Positions 1 to 8,378 of a stretch of DNA of 64,000 nt are shown piece after piece. Numbering within the stretch: position 1 is the first letter of the stretch; each line of letters opens with the position of its first letter. The translations under genes and the position numbers were made by a program. This DNA is from Oscillibacter valericigenes (GTDB lineage Bacteria; Bacillota; Clostridia; Oscillospirales; Oscillospiraceae). Below the pieces are notes generated by a model that had not been told where the DNA came from, ran no database searches, and worked only from the letters and a program-made list of their open reading frames with translations. Where the stretch lies: NCBI RefSeq assembly GCF_016902445.1, contig NZ_JACSNX010000004.1, positions 62,001 to 126,000 of the forward strand, in the 5' to 3' direction.

Positions 1-509
1 TTTCTCTTTTGGTCTTGCCAAAAGAGAAAGGGGCCGTGCACGGTCCAAAGAGAAAAAACGCTTCGGCGGGTCGGTCCGCATGGATGCGGACCTCCTGCCG
101 CCGGCGGGGGATGGCTGGCGATCCCTTGCGGCAGTCAGGGACGGAAACGCCCGGCCCTTGGGGGCGTCCAGGCCCGGGGATGTACAGGGATACCCCCTGC
201 GTCTCTTTCCGCTGCCGCTCACGCTTCCGCGAAGGACCAGGCAGCGCCCAGCGGAGCGGAAGGTGCGGAAAGAGGAGCAGATCAAATGCGATCTTGCACC
301 CCGACCAACCTCGCAACCTCCGCCACGGGACGGCAGTCACAGGAATCGCAGAAGAGAATAGCGTGCCCGAAGGCCAGGCAAAATCGGCGCTTGCACCGAT
401 ACGCCGACCCCCGTCGCGCGGAGGGCAACTGCACCGGAGCGCGTCCAAGCCGCCTTTTCTTTTGGACCGTGCACGGCCCGTTTTCTTTTCCGCAAGACGG
501 AAAAGAAAA
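1..509. repeat. Non-coding block bounded by inverted hairpin repeats
   Basis: Positions 1-56 and 454-509 are inverted copies of the same 56-bp sequence and align without gaps. They share an identical core of 19 bases that includes GGGCCGTGCACGGTCC. Each copy also carries its own hairpin: TCTTTTGG/CCAAAAGA at 4-27, and TTTTCTTTTCCG/CGGAAAAGAAAA at 481-509. The bases that differ in the hairpins change in pairs, so pairing is kept. Between the copies I find no reading frame with a ribosome binding site or a recognisable product. The left copy starts at the window edge, so the block may extend further left. It could be a MITE-like element or a degenerate mobile remnant; no transposase is visible. 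Confidence 0.6.
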
Positions 510-595
510 TGGGGGGTGCATCCCTGCATGGGACCATGCCCCCTGCGGGAGCAGGATCCCCCAGTTGGCCCTTTCGGCCGGAAAGGAGAAACTTT

Positions 596-1225
596 ATGTC
601 GACTCGCAAGGACATCCAGACCTTTTTCAGCCTGCCCCTGGACTTCTCCATGCTGGAGCTGGAGCCGGAGACGGGTGAGGACCCGGTACGGTATTTCTGC
701 ACCCCGGAGAATGCCGAGGTCATCGGCTGGGGCAGCAGCGGCACCCACTTTGTCCTCCTGCCGGGGGACGAGGCGGTGTACTGCGTGGAACCGGAGCTGG
801 CGGGGGAGGGCACCTTCGTCCTGCCGGTGGGGGCGGACTTCCGGGAGTTCCTGTCCTATGTGCTCTTCTGTAAATGCACCAGCCCGCTGGCCCAGATCTT
901 TATGATGGACGAGGCCCGGTTCCGGAAGCTCCTGGCGGACAATGCGGCCAATACCTGGCCGGGCTGCGAGGAGGACTTCAAGAGACGGGACGTCTCCCTG
1001 GCGGCGGTGGCGGAGACCTTCGGCATCCAGCCCCGGGACCCCTTCCAGCGGGTGAAGGCGCTCCAGGCGATTTTCGACCCGTCGGTGCTGGTATTTTCTG
1101 ACGAGTATTATGACACCCTGGGCCTGGAGCACCCGTCACGCCCGGAGGATCGAGACATCATCACCGGCCGCGATGTGGCCGTCACCACGATTTTCTATAC
1201 GGATCATCAGGAGGACGTCCCATGA
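596..1225 (+). CDS. Unrecognised protein of 209 residues
   Basis: ATG at 596 is chosen because GGAAAGGAG lies 7 bases upstream; the frame is open further upstream but has no other SD. The protein is soluble and acidic, with no signal peptide or membrane segment. It starts MSTRKDIQTFF and has a central aromatic region (GWGSSGTHFVLLPG). I do not recognise the family. The overall look, with a short beta-rich N-terminal half that could hold a residue-binding pocket, is loosely like SMI1/KNR4 (SUKH) immunity-type proteins, but this is a weak guess. Its stop overlaps the next start (ATGA at 1222-1225), so the two were probably co-translated. Confidence 0.7.
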   Translation: MSTRKDIQTFFSLPLDFSMLELEPETGEDPVRYFCTPENAEVIGWGSSGTHFVLLPGDEAVYCVEPELAGEGTFVLPVGADFREFLSYVLFCKCTSPLAQIFMMDEARFRKLLADNAANTWPGCEEDFKRRDVSLAAVAETFGIQPRDPFQRVKALQAIFDPSVLVFSDEYYDTLGLEHPSRPEDRDIITGRDVAVTTIFYTDHQEDVP

Positions 1226-1566
1226 AAAAAGTCAAGATCACCGTCTTGAAAACCACCCTGGACAAGGAGCTGGCGGCGGAGTACGGCGCTGAGGGCCTGG
1301 GCCCCTGCCCCATGATGCGGGAGGGCCAGGTGTTCTACGCCGACTACGCCAAGCCGGAGGGGCTCTGCGATGAGGCCTGGAAGGCCATCTACTAGTATGT
1401 GTTCGCCCTGGCCCACGGGGCGGGGGAGGGCCTGTTCTACTACGGCGACTGGATCCGCAGGCCCGGCGTGGCCGTCTGCTCCTGCAACGATGGGCTCCGC
1501 CCTGTGATCTTCAAGCTGGAGGCCACGGAGGAAGAGGCGGTCATCGACTACACACCGGTGCGGTAA
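1222..1566 (+). pseudogene. TIGR04076 family protein interrupted by an in-frame TAG
   Basis: The reading frame from ATG 1222 to TAA 1564-1566 is open for 114 codons except for TAG at 1393-1395 (codon 58), in the context AAG GCC ATC TAC TAG TAT GTG TTC. Both halves read as one TIGR04076-like small protein of unknown function: GEGLGPCPM-type N-terminal part, then YVFALAHGAG, FYYGDWI and CSCNDGLRPV. From memory, family members usually have Gln at the interrupted position, so a single CAG to TAG change explains the stop. It is either a fresh nonsense mutation, a sequencing error, or amber readthrough. It overlaps the upstream gene by 4 bases. Confidence 0.75.
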
Positions 1567-1626
1567 AACCTTTATTTTCAATATCTTGCAAGGACGATTC
1601 CTTCACAGCAAAAAGGAGGGACTGCC

Positions 1627-1800
1627 ATGCTGCCCAAGGACCCATACATCCTCCTGAGCTTCGTCAACGCCCGTCTCCGGGACCAGTACGCGGACCTGGA
1701 GGACCTGTGCGCATCTCTGGACGTGGATGAGACATCCCTCCGGGAGACGCTGGCGGGGCTTGACTATCATTACGATTCCGTTTATCATCAGTTTGTGTAG
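1627..1800 (+). CDS. DUF4250 domain protein
   Basis: A 57-residue protein starting at ATG 1627 with AAGGAGGG about 7 bases upstream. The sequence matches the DUF4250 pattern: an N-terminal MLPKDPYILLSFVN, a central acidic helix, and a C-terminal DYHYD...QFV. The family is small, common in Clostridia and of unknown function. The composition suggests two short helices and no membrane segment. It sits 25 bases before the HIT gene and may share its transcript. Confidence 0.85.
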   Translation: MLPKDPYILLSFVNARLRDQYADLEDLCASLDVDETSLRETLAGLDYHYDSVYHQFV

Positions 1801-1825
1801 ATTTCATTTCAAAGGAGGTTTGAAA

Positions 1826-2164
1826 ATGTCCGATTGCCTATTCTGCAAGATCATCGCCGGGGAGATCCCCAGCAGCAAGGTCTACGAGGACGACGTGTGC
1901 TACGCCTTCAACGACATTGATCCCCAGGCGCCCACCCACTTCCTGGTGGTGCCCAAGGCCCACATCGGCTCCGTGTCCGAGATCACGGCGGACAACAGCG
2001 CCGTGGTGGCCCACATCTTTGAGGTCATCGCCAAGCTGACCAAGGAACAGGGCCTGGACAGCTACCGGGTGGTCTCCAACATCGGCGAGCAGGCGGGGCA
2101 GAGCGTATTCCACCTGCACTTCCATGTCCTCAGCGGACGGGATATGACGTGGCCGCCGGGCTAA
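1826..2164 (+). CDS. HIT family nucleotide-binding protein
   Basis: This 112-residue protein belongs to the HIT superfamily, Hint branch: purine nucleotide phosphoramidase or hydrolase, cytosolic. The active-site triad HLHFH is at residues 96-100, with the middle histidine (H98) as the expected nucleophile. The N-terminal CLFC (C4, C7) is the cysteine pair often seen in zinc-binding members. ATG 1826 follows AAAGGAGGT by 6 bases. Length is normal for the family. Upstream is the DUF4250 gene; downstream are two hairpins, the second of which is a convergent terminator. Confidence 0.93.
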   Translation: MSDCLFCKIIAGEIPSSKVYEDDVCYAFNDIDPQAPTHFLVVPKAHIGSVSEITADNSAVVAHIFEVIAKLTKEQGLDSYRVVSNIGEQAGQSVFHLHFHVLSGRDMTWPPG

Positions 2165-2260
2165 TGTGTACTTCGAGGGGGAGCAGGCTCCCCCTCGACC
2201 TCCCCCACCCCCAGTGACGTCGGTCACTGGGGACGCCGCCCTGGGCGGCTGGGTCAATGT

Positions 2261-2291
2261 ATTTTCGGCAGGCGCATGTCCTGCCGAAAAT
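2261..2291. repeat. 12-bp perfect hairpin
   Basis: ATTTTCGGCAGG at 2261-2272 pairs perfectly with 2280-2291 across a 7-base loop. It lies between the HIT stop and the stronger terminator at 2303-2342 and has no T-tract. It could be an mRNA 3'-end stabiliser or a remnant of a dispersed palindrome. Confidence 0.55.
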
Positions 2292-2302
2292 GATTTTATT
2301 TG

Positions 2303-2342
2303 AAAAAAGAACGGGGCCATGGAAATGGCCCCATTCTTTTTT
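2303..2342. terminator. Bidirectional intrinsic terminator
   Basis: An 18-bp stem with one mismatch (arms 2303-2320 and 2325-2342, GGAA loop) ends in T6 on the plus strand and, because the other arm begins with A6, in T6 on the minus strand. It separates the convergent HIT gene and SLH gene and can serve both. Confidence 0.88.
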
Positions 2343-2352
2343 GGGAAAGGAG

Positions 2353-3903
2353 TTACAAAACGCATTTTTCACAGGGGGTCAGACCTCTGCTCAATGCCTC
2401 TTCTAATGTAGATTCGTAATAGGTGCCGCCGTTACAGGAGCTATCGTAGTGATAGCGCTTTCCGGTTTGAGTGACATAGACTGTTCGAGAGTTTTCACTT
2501 GTGTCTAAATCCGGCACAGTCACTTCCTCGAAGCTGGAGAAGTCGGGGAAGGTGATGCGGACGCTGTCGCCGGTGGCGTTGACGGTCATGGACATATCAT
2601 AGTCCGCAGTCATGGCCATGGGCGTGCCGCCCTCCTCGGCAGGGACATTCATCTCCACGGAGAAGGTCATCTGGATGCTCTTCAGATCACCGCTGCGGTC
2701 CACGGTGTAGACAGCGGTGATGTCGCCGAAGCTCAGCATATCCATCATCGTCTGCAGATCCTCCGCGGGGAAGGTGCCGCCGCCCATCAGAGTGCTGAAA
2801 GCGGTCTCCATCATGCCGTTCATGGAGGAGCCGGTGATCCCCATGGTGTAGACGGTGTCGCTGCCCTGGGTCTTGGAGGTGATGGAGTTCACCATGGCCA
2901 GGCCGCTGACATTGACCACATCCACGGAGGCGCTGGCCTGAACCTGCTCCAGCAGAGCCAGCTGCTCCTCCAGGTTCACCTGGGTCTTGGTGCGGACAGC
3001 CTCGCCGTTTTCCACCGCGCTCTCCACATAGACCCAGCCGTCCTTCAGCCACTCCCGCATGGTCATGGTCTCGCCCATGGCACCGATGTCAAAGTCATAG
3101 GCCATCTGCAGGTCGTTCTCGTCCAGGATCATCTGCATGCTGCCGTCCATGGACATGGGCATGGAGACGGTCTCCCCGTCCTGGGCGACGGACATGTCGA
3201 TGGAGGCGGTGACATCCACATCCATAGCGGTGCTTTCCATATCGGCGCTGGCCTGCTGCAGGGCCCGGTAGGCCTCGATCTTCTCCGTCATGGGAGCGGC
3301 GGCCTGGGCGTCCACGGCGCCGCTGTCGATCAGGCTCTTCAGCAGGTAGGTGCTGCCGTCCTTCAGGTCCGTGCCCAGGGCCTGGTAGGTGACGGCGGCC
3401 AGGTCGTCCCGCAGGAACGTGCCGGAGAACATCAGGGGATCATAGAACCCCTTTTCCTGGGCAAAGGTCAGGGCGTCGGCATAGGCGAAGTCCGTGCCGT
3501 CCTCATATCCCAGGGCCCGCAGCAGGAATACCACGTAGTTCTGGGCGCTGCAGGCGCCGGTGCCGTAGGTGGTGGCGGAGGTGCCGTTGACGATGCCCTG
3601 GTCATGCAGCCAGGCCACATAGGGGGCGGCGGTGGCGCCCACGTCGGTGAAGGGCATGGTGATGTCGCCGGCCTCATAGGCGGTCTTGGCCTCGTCCTCG
3701 GCGCCGTAGAGGCGGACCAGCATGATGGCGGCCTCGGAACGGGTGGGGGCCCGGTCCAGTTCAAAGCCGTCGGATGTGCCCCGGAACACGCCGATGGCGG
3801 ACAGATCCTCTGCCACGGCGTCGTAGTCCGAGGCGGAGGCGCTCACGGCCATTGCCGCCGTCAGCAGCAGCGTCGCGGCCAGAACGGTGAAAATGCGTTT
3901 CAT
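2353..3903 (-). CDS. SLH-domain surface protein with C-terminal Cys motif
   Basis: A 516-residue exported protein. It begins MKRIFTVLAATLLL with a Sec signal peptide ending near ASAS. Residues about 25-190 hold SLH repeats (for example TRSEAAIMLVRLYG, and a Y-x-x-W-L-x-x-x-G-I-V-x-G type motif), which would bind the cell wall. Residues about 200-460 form a beta-rich domain resembling lipoprotein-type DUF6612/LppX folds (inference). The last 40 residues contain YHYDSSC...TPCEKC, a small Cys/His motif seen at the ends of varied clostridial exported proteins. ATG 3903 is preferred over an upstream ATG because it directly begins the signal peptide. A consensus sigma-A promoter lies upstream at 3969-3997. 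Confidence 0.85.
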   Translation of the reverse strand: MKRIFTVLAATLLLTAAMAVSASASDYDAVAEDLSAIGVFRGTSDGFELDRAPTRSEAAIMLVRLYGAEDEAKTAYEAGDITMPFTDVGATAAPYVAWLHDQGIVNGTSATTYGTGACSAQNYVVFLLRALGYEDGTDFAYADALTFAQEKGFYDPLMFSGTFLRDDLAAVTYQALGTDLKDGSTYLLKSLIDSGAVDAQAAAPMTEKIEAYRALQQASADMESTAMDVDVTASIDMSVAQDGETVSMPMSMDGSMQMILDENDLQMAYDFDIGAMGETMTMREWLKDGWVYVESAVENGEAVRTKTQVNLEEQLALLEQVQASASVDVVNVSGLAMVNSITSKTQGSDTVYTMGITGSSMNGMMETAFSTLMGGGTFPAEDLQTMMDMLSFGDITAVYTVDRSGDLKSIQMTFSVEMNVPAEEGGTPMAMTADYDMSMTVNATGDSVRITFPDFSSFEEVTVPDLDTSENSRTVYVTQTGKRYHYDSSCNGGTYYESTLEEALSRGLTPCEKCVL

Positions 3904-3968
3904 GGGGATTACCTCTCTTTCCTTTCTTTCCGGCACGCCGTGTCTCTCTCACAGCTGCCGTTTTGCTT

Positions 3969-3997
3969 ATCATAGCGTCCTTGCCGGGGCCTGTCAA
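3969..3997 (-). promoter_or_regulatory. Sigma-A promoter of the SLH gene
   Basis: On the minus strand TTGACA (3992-3997), a 17-base spacer and TATGAT (3969-3974) sit about 65 bases before the SLH gene start. This is one mismatch from full consensus, so strong vegetative expression is expected. Confidence 0.8.
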
Positions 3998-4016
3998 GAG
4001 ATTCCGCCCCTGGGGC

Positions 4017-4045
4017 TTTACAGATGGGAAATCTCTTGGTATGAT
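4017..4045 (+). promoter_or_regulatory. Sigma-A promoter of the XRE-comEC operon
   Basis: TTTACA (4017-4022), a 17-base spacer and TATGAT (4040-4045). It is divergent from the SLH promoter with only 20 bases between the two -35 boxes. The predicted transcript starts near 4052, leaving a leader of about 70 bases before the XRE gene. Confidence 0.75.
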
Positions 4046-4073
4046 AATTGCCAAGGCTCCGCATGGGCACAAT

Positions 4074-4118
4074 ATCACTCGAAAATGTAGCCATTTGGTA
4101 GCATTTTTTTCGGGTGAT
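4074..4118. promoter_or_regulatory. Imperfect inverted repeat in the XRE leader
   Basis: ATCACTCGAAAATG (4074-4087) is repeated inverted at 4102-4118, where three extra T residues interrupt the match. It lies between the predicted transcription start and the XRE start codon at 4125. It may be an autoregulatory DNA operator for the XRE protein or an RNA hairpin limiting its translation. Confidence 0.55.
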
Positions 4119-4124
4119 ACTTTA

Positions 4125-4355
4125 ATGGAGATTCAACGTTTGCGGGACCTGCGGGATGATCATGACAAGACCCAGCAGGAGATCGCTGATGTGCTGAATA
4201 TGCACCGCAGTGTGTACCGCCGCTATGAGAGCGGGGAGCGGGAGACACCCGCCTGGGTAGTCGTGAAGCTGGCGGAATACTACCATGTCAGCACAGACTA
4301 TCTGCTGGGGCGGACCAATGACCCGACGCCCTACCCGCCTGCCAAAACCAAATGA
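4125..4355 (+). CDS. XRE-family helix-turn-helix regulator
   Basis: A 76-residue DNA-binding protein made almost only of a Cro/C1-type HTH: RLRDLRDDHDKTQQEIADVL then the recognition helix region NMHRSVYRRYESG and the closing YYHVSTDYLLGRT typical of XRE proteins in Firmicutes. ATG 4125 begins the domain in register; the SD is weak, and a 45-base inverted repeat precedes it. Its stop overlaps the comEC start (ATGA at 4352-4355), so it is translationally coupled to comEC and possibly controls the operon. Confidence 0.88.
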   Translation: MEIQRLRDLRDDHDKTQQEIADVLNMHRSVYRRYESGERETPAWVVVKLAEYYHVSTDYLLGRTNDPTPYPPAKTK

Positions 4356-6601
4356 GGCGGCTGGCGGCCTTCTCGGCCTCCTTCGCCCTGGGCATCTATC
4401 TGGCCCAGTACCTGCTGCCGGCGGAGCATCTGCTTCCCCTGGCGGCGGGCTGCTTTGCCGCGGCCTGCCTTGCCCTGCTGCTGCCGGGTCTCTGGCGGAA
4501 GCGGGCGCTGCTCATCGGCACGGGCCTGGCCTTGGCCCTGGGGTGGAACTGGCTGTACGGCTATGCCGTCCGGGATCCGTTGGTGGGCCTGTCCGGTAGG
4601 TCAGGGACCGCCTCCATGACCCTGCTGGAGTACGCCGTCCCCACGGACTACGGTGCCAAGGTGACGGTGAAGCTGGAGGGGTACCCCTTGGGCAAGGTGG
4701 TCTACTACGGCGGGGAGGACCTGCTGGACCTCCGGCCGGGCCAGACGGTGACGGCCCAGGTGAAATTCCAGGACGCCGCCCGGCTCCGGGAGGACACCAT
4801 CACCAACTTCACCTCCCAGGGAGTGTTCCTGCTGGCCTACCAGCGGGGAGAGGACGCTGTCTACGGCGAGGGCTCTGCCGGCTCGCCCCGTTGGTGGCCG
4901 GCCCGGGCCGCCCGGGCCATGCAGGACCACGTGGCAGAGCTGTTCGACGGGGACGAGGCGGCCTTTTTGAGCGCCATCCTCACCGGGGATACCTCCGGCC
5001 TGTCGGAGGAGGCCCGCTCGGACCTGTCGGAGGCGGGACTGAGCCACATCTTGGCGGTATCCGGCATGCACTGCGGCTTTCTCATGACGCTGATCCTGCT
5101 GGTGACGGGGCGGCACCGGCGGCGTCTGCTGGCAGCGCTGGCACTGCCCATCCTGGTGTTCTATACCATTCTCACCGGGGCCAGCCCCTCGGTGGTCCGG
5201 GCCTGCATCATGGTGCTGTTTGTGCTGGCGGCGCCGCTGTTCCAGCGGGACAGCGACCCGCCTACCACCCTGTCTGCCGCCCTGTTCCTGATTTTGCTGG
5301 CCAACCCCTTCGCCGCAGCCTCCATCAGCCTGCAGCTGTCCTTCGGGGCCATGGCGGGACTGCTGTGGCTGACGCCGAGGATCCAGGATCTGCTGCTGGG
5401 GGAGAAATCCCGGGGAAAGGTGTACCGGCTGCTGGCCTCCAGCCTGTCGGCCACTGTGGGGGCCATGGTGTTCACAGTGCCCCTGTGCGCCGTCTACTTC
5501 GGCTCTCTGGTGCTGATCTCGCCGGTGAGCAACCTGCTGTGCCTGACGGCCTCCAGTGCCGTGTTCATGCTGGGATTGCTGGCGGTGCTGGCCAGCTTCC
5601 TCTGGCTGCCCCTGGGAGCGGTGATCGGCTTCCTCCCGGCCCTGCTGACCAAGTACATTCTTTGGACTTCCGGGGTGCTGGCGTCCCTTCCTTACCACGC
5701 GGTGTATCTCACCAACCCGTATCTGAAATACTGGCTGGTGTTCCTGTACGGCCTGTTCGCCGCCGCGTACTTCCTGCGGCCCCGGGCCCGGCGGAAATAC
5801 GCCGTGGCCACGGTCCTGGCGGCCATGTCCCTGGCGGTGACGGTGTGGCTGGGCGCGCCCCACTACACCCGCAGCGGTCTGGACGCCTATGTGCTGGATG
5901 TGGGCCAGGGGGAGAGCGTGCTGCTGTCCTCCGGCGGGCAGTTCGCCCTGGTGGACTGCGGCAGCCGCAACAGCTGGTACGACGCCGGCGGCATCGCGGC
6001 GGATCATTTGGCCACCATGGGCTGCGGGACCCTGGACTACCTGATCCTGACCCACTACGACTATGACCACGTCTCCGGCGTGACGGAGCTGCTGGCCCGG
6101 ACCCGGGTGGGAACCCTCCTGCTGCCGGATGTGGCCGACGACGCCGGAATGCGGCTCCAGGTGGAGCTGGCCGCCCGGGACCACGGTGCGGACATCCGAT
6201 ATGTCCGTGCGGAGACGTCCCTGCCCCTGGGGCGGAGCAGCCTCACCATCTACCCGCCGGGGGATGTGAAGGGAGACAACGAGCAGTGTCTGGCGATCCT
6301 CTGCACCTACGGTGACTACGATCTGCTGATCACCGGCGACATGAACATGGCGGCGGAGCGGCAGCTGATCGCCGAATACAATCTTCCGGACATCGAGGTC
6401 CTGGTGGTGGGCCACCACGGCTCCAAGTCCTCCACATCGGAGGAGCTGCTGGAGGCAGTGACGCCGGAGGTGGGCATCATCAGCGTGGGGGACAACAGCT
6501 ACGGCCACCCCACGGAGGACGCCCTCCGCCGTCTGGTTCTGGCGGATGTGGACATCTGCCGGACGGACAAGCAGGGCACCGTCCATCTATCTGTGAATTG
6601 A
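4352..6601 (+). CDS. comEC: ComEC/Rec2 DNA uptake channel
   Basis: A 749-residue polytopic membrane protein that moves single-stranded DNA across the cytoplasmic membrane during transformation. An N-terminal membrane and OB-like region is followed by the Competence domain (motif LSHILAVSGMHCG near residue 230) with many transmembrane helices. The C-terminal metallo-beta-lactamase domain starts at LDVGQGES (about 513), with HYDYDH at 568-573 and GHHGSK near 687, matching the nuclease-type metal ligands. It is full length. It overlaps the XRE gene and is followed by holA, a common clostridial order. Presence of comEC alone does not prove competence. Confidence 0.95.
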   Translation: MRRLAAFSASFALGIYLAQYLLPAEHLLPLAAGCFAAACLALLLPGLWRKRALLIGTGLALALGWNWLYGYAVRDPLVGLSGRSGTASMTLLEYAVPTDYGAKVTVKLEGYPLGKVVYYGGEDLLDLRPGQTVTAQVKFQDAARLREDTITNFTSQGVFLLAYQRGEDAVYGEGSAGSPRWWPARAARAMQDHVAELFDGDEAAFLSAILTGDTSGLSEEARSDLSEAGLSHILAVSGMHCGFLMTLILLVTGRHRRRLLAALALPILVFYTILTGASPSVVRACIMVLFVLAAPLFQRDSDPPTTLSAALFLILLANPFAAASISLQLSFGAMAGLLWLTPRIQDLLLGEKSRGKVYRLLASSLSATVGAMVFTVPLCAVYFGSLVLISPVSNLLCLTASSAVFMLGLLAVLASFLWLPLGAVIGFLPALLTKYILWTSGVLASLPYHAVYLTNPYLKYWLVFLYGLFAAAYFLRPRARRKYAVATVLAAMSLAVTVWLGAPHYTRSGLDAYVLDVGQGESVLLSSGGQFALVDCGSRNSWYDAGGIAADHLATMGCGTLDYLILTHYDYDHVSGVTELLARTRVGTLLLPDVADDAGMRLQVELAARDHGADIRYVRAETSLPLGRSSLTIYPPGDVKGDNEQCLAILCTYGDYDLLITGDMNMAAERQLIAEYNLPDIEVLVVGHHGSKSSTSEELLEAVTPEVGIISVGDNSYGHPTEDALRRLVLADVDICRTDKQGTVHLSVN

Positions 6602-6613
6602 GGTAACAGACCC

Positions 6614-7669
6614 ATGGCATACGCAAAAAAGACCCCCAAGGCCAGCGAGGCCTTTCAGAAACTGAAAAACGACCTGGCCGCCGGCAGGGCGGAGAACGCC
6701 TATATCTTCTACGGGGAGGAGACCTACCTCCGGGAGTACTATCTCAAGGAGCTGCGGCGCAAGCTGATCCCCGCCGGGTTCGAGGAGTTCAACTACCATA
6801 CCCTGGAGGGGAAGGACCTGACGGCGGAGACCCTGGCGGAGACGGCGGAGGCCATGCCCATGCTGGCGGAGCGGACGCTGATCGTGGTGTCGGACTTCGA
6901 TCTCTTCAAGCTGAACGAGGAGCAGCGGGAGAAGCTCATCGCCTTTCTGGAGGATATCCCGCCCTACTGCTGCGTGGTGTTCCTCTACGACACGGTGGAC
7001 TACAAGCCCAACCGCACCATGAAGAAGCTGTACAAGGCCGTCACCGAACATGTGCAGGTGGTGGAGTTCCGTCCGGCAGACAACAGCGACCTGGTGGTGT
7101 GGATCGCCCGACGGTTCAAGGCGCTGGGGAAGGAGATCGACCGCCAGACGGCGGAGTACCTGATCTTCACCTGCGGCGGCCTGATGACCGGCCTGGTGCC
7201 GGAGATCGCCAAGATCGGCGCCTACGCCAAGGGCAGGTCCATCACCCAGAAGGACATCGACGCAGTGGCGGACCCGGTGCTGTCGGCGGAGGTGTTCCGC
7301 CTGTCCGACGCGGTGCTGGCCGGGGACTACGACAAGGCGGCCCGCATCCTGGGGGACCTTCTGAAGATGCAGACGGAGCCCATCATGATCCTGGCGGCCC
7401 TGGGCAGCCAGCTGCGGCGGATCTATACCGCAAGGCTTGCCATCGACAGCGGCAAGGACAAATACTGGCTCATGGAGCTGTGGGAGATGAAGAGCGACTA
7501 CCCGGCAAAGCTCCTGCTCTCCGCCGCCAAAAAGACTACCGCCGCCTGGTGCGCCGACGCGGTGCGGATGTGCCAGGTGCTGGACCGGCGGATGAAGAGC
7601 GAGAAGGGCGTGGACGCTGTGGGCGAGCTGAAGCTGCTGCTGGTGCGGCTGGGGGCGCAGCGGCGATGA
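6614..7669 (+). CDS. holA: DNA polymerase III subunit delta
   Basis: The 351-residue clamp-loader subunit that opens the sliding clamp. The N-terminal AAA-like fold (YIFYGEETYLREYYL...) and the helical C-terminal domain with QLRRIYTARLA are typical of HolA/YqeN. Length is normal. ATG 6614 lies 12 bases after comEC with GAGGTAAC as SD. It overlaps the next gene by 4 bases (ATGA at 7666-7669). Confidence 0.93.
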   Translation: MAYAKKTPKASEAFQKLKNDLAAGRAENAYIFYGEETYLREYYLKELRRKLIPAGFEEFNYHTLEGKDLTAETLAETAEAMPMLAERTLIVVSDFDLFKLNEEQREKLIAFLEDIPPYCCVVFLYDTVDYKPNRTMKKLYKAVTEHVQVVEFRPADNSDLVVWIARRFKALGKEIDRQTAEYLIFTCGGLMTGLVPEIAKIGAYAKGRSITQKDIDAVADPVLSAEVFRLSDAVLAGDYDKAARILGDLLKMQTEPIMILAALGSQLRRIYTARLAIDSGKDKYWLMELWEMKSDYPAKLLLSAAKKTTAAWCADAVRMCQVLDRRMKSEKGVDAVGELKLLLVRLGAQRR

Positions 7670-8268
7670 GGAAGGTCAGAGAGGTCATCGTGGTGGAGGG
7701 CCGCTATGACAAGAACGCCCTGAGCCAGGTGGTAGATGCCACCATTATCACCCTGGGGGGCTTCGCCGTATTCAACGACCGGGAGAAGCTGTCCTTCCTC
7801 CGCCGCCTGGCGGAGGAGCGGGGGCTCATCGTCCTGACGGACAGCGACGGGGCCGGGTTTGTCATCCGCAATTATCTGAAGGGGGCCCTGCCGAAGGATC
7901 AGGTGAAGCAGGCCTACATTCCGGACATCCACGGCAAGGAGCGCCGCAAGCGCGCCCCGGGCAAGGAGGGAAAGCTGGGGGTGGAGGGCATGAAGCCAGC
8001 CGTCCTGCTGGAGGCCCTGCGCCGGGCCGGGGCCACCTTTGAGGACGGGGAGACGGCGGCAGGGAGCAGGGGAGATCCCATCACCAAGGCGGATCTGTTC
8101 GCCCTGGGCCTCACCGGCGGGACCGACAGCGCCGCCCGCCGCCAGGCTCTGCTGAAGCGGCTGGACCTGCCGGAGCACCTGACGCCCAACGGCATGCTGG
8201 AGGCCCTGAACCTGCTGTACAGCCGGGAGGCATTCCTGGACCTGGCCGCTGAAGAGCACGACCCGTAA
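7666..8268 (+). CDS. rnmV: Ribonuclease M5-like Toprim protein
   Basis: A 200-residue protein with an N-terminal Toprim domain: VVEGRYDK (catalytic Glu, residues 8-15) and LTDSDGAG (about 57-64). The DxD pair and Glu bind Mg2+. The C-terminal half fits DUF4093 of RNase M5, which matures 5S rRNA. It overlaps holA by 4 bases. In Bacillus rnmV sits beside ksgA instead, so the location differs; a related Toprim function cannot be fully excluded. Confidence 0.85.
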   Translation: MRKVREVIVVEGRYDKNALSQVVDATIITLGGFAVFNDREKLSFLRRLAEERGLIVLTDSDGAGFVIRNYLKGALPKDQVKQAYIPDIHGKERRKRAPGKEGKLGVEGMKPAVLLEALRRAGATFEDGETAAGSRGDPITKADLFALGLTGGTDSAARRQALLKRLDLPEHLTPNGMLEALNLLYSREAFLDLAAEEHDP

Positions 8269-8378
8269 AAGTAGGGGATGGCCGTTCCGGACGACGGATT
8301 TCGACAGCATTTTCCCTGGTTCCGGTGCTAGAATTTCCTCAGATGTGTGTGGATCGCAGACAGAAAGGGGAAATCGAG

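Noticed and set aside
9-905. Open frame of about 300 codons across the first 900 bases
   Set aside because: It crosses the inverted-repeat block, has no SD, is Arg/Ser/Pro rich as expected from out-of-frame GC-rich DNA, and overlaps the real gene at 596.
4601-6586. Antisense open frame of 661 codons opposite comEC
   Set aside because: It is composed of Gly, His, Gln and Arg, typical of the reverse frame of GC-rich coding DNA; comEC motifs lie in the sense frame.
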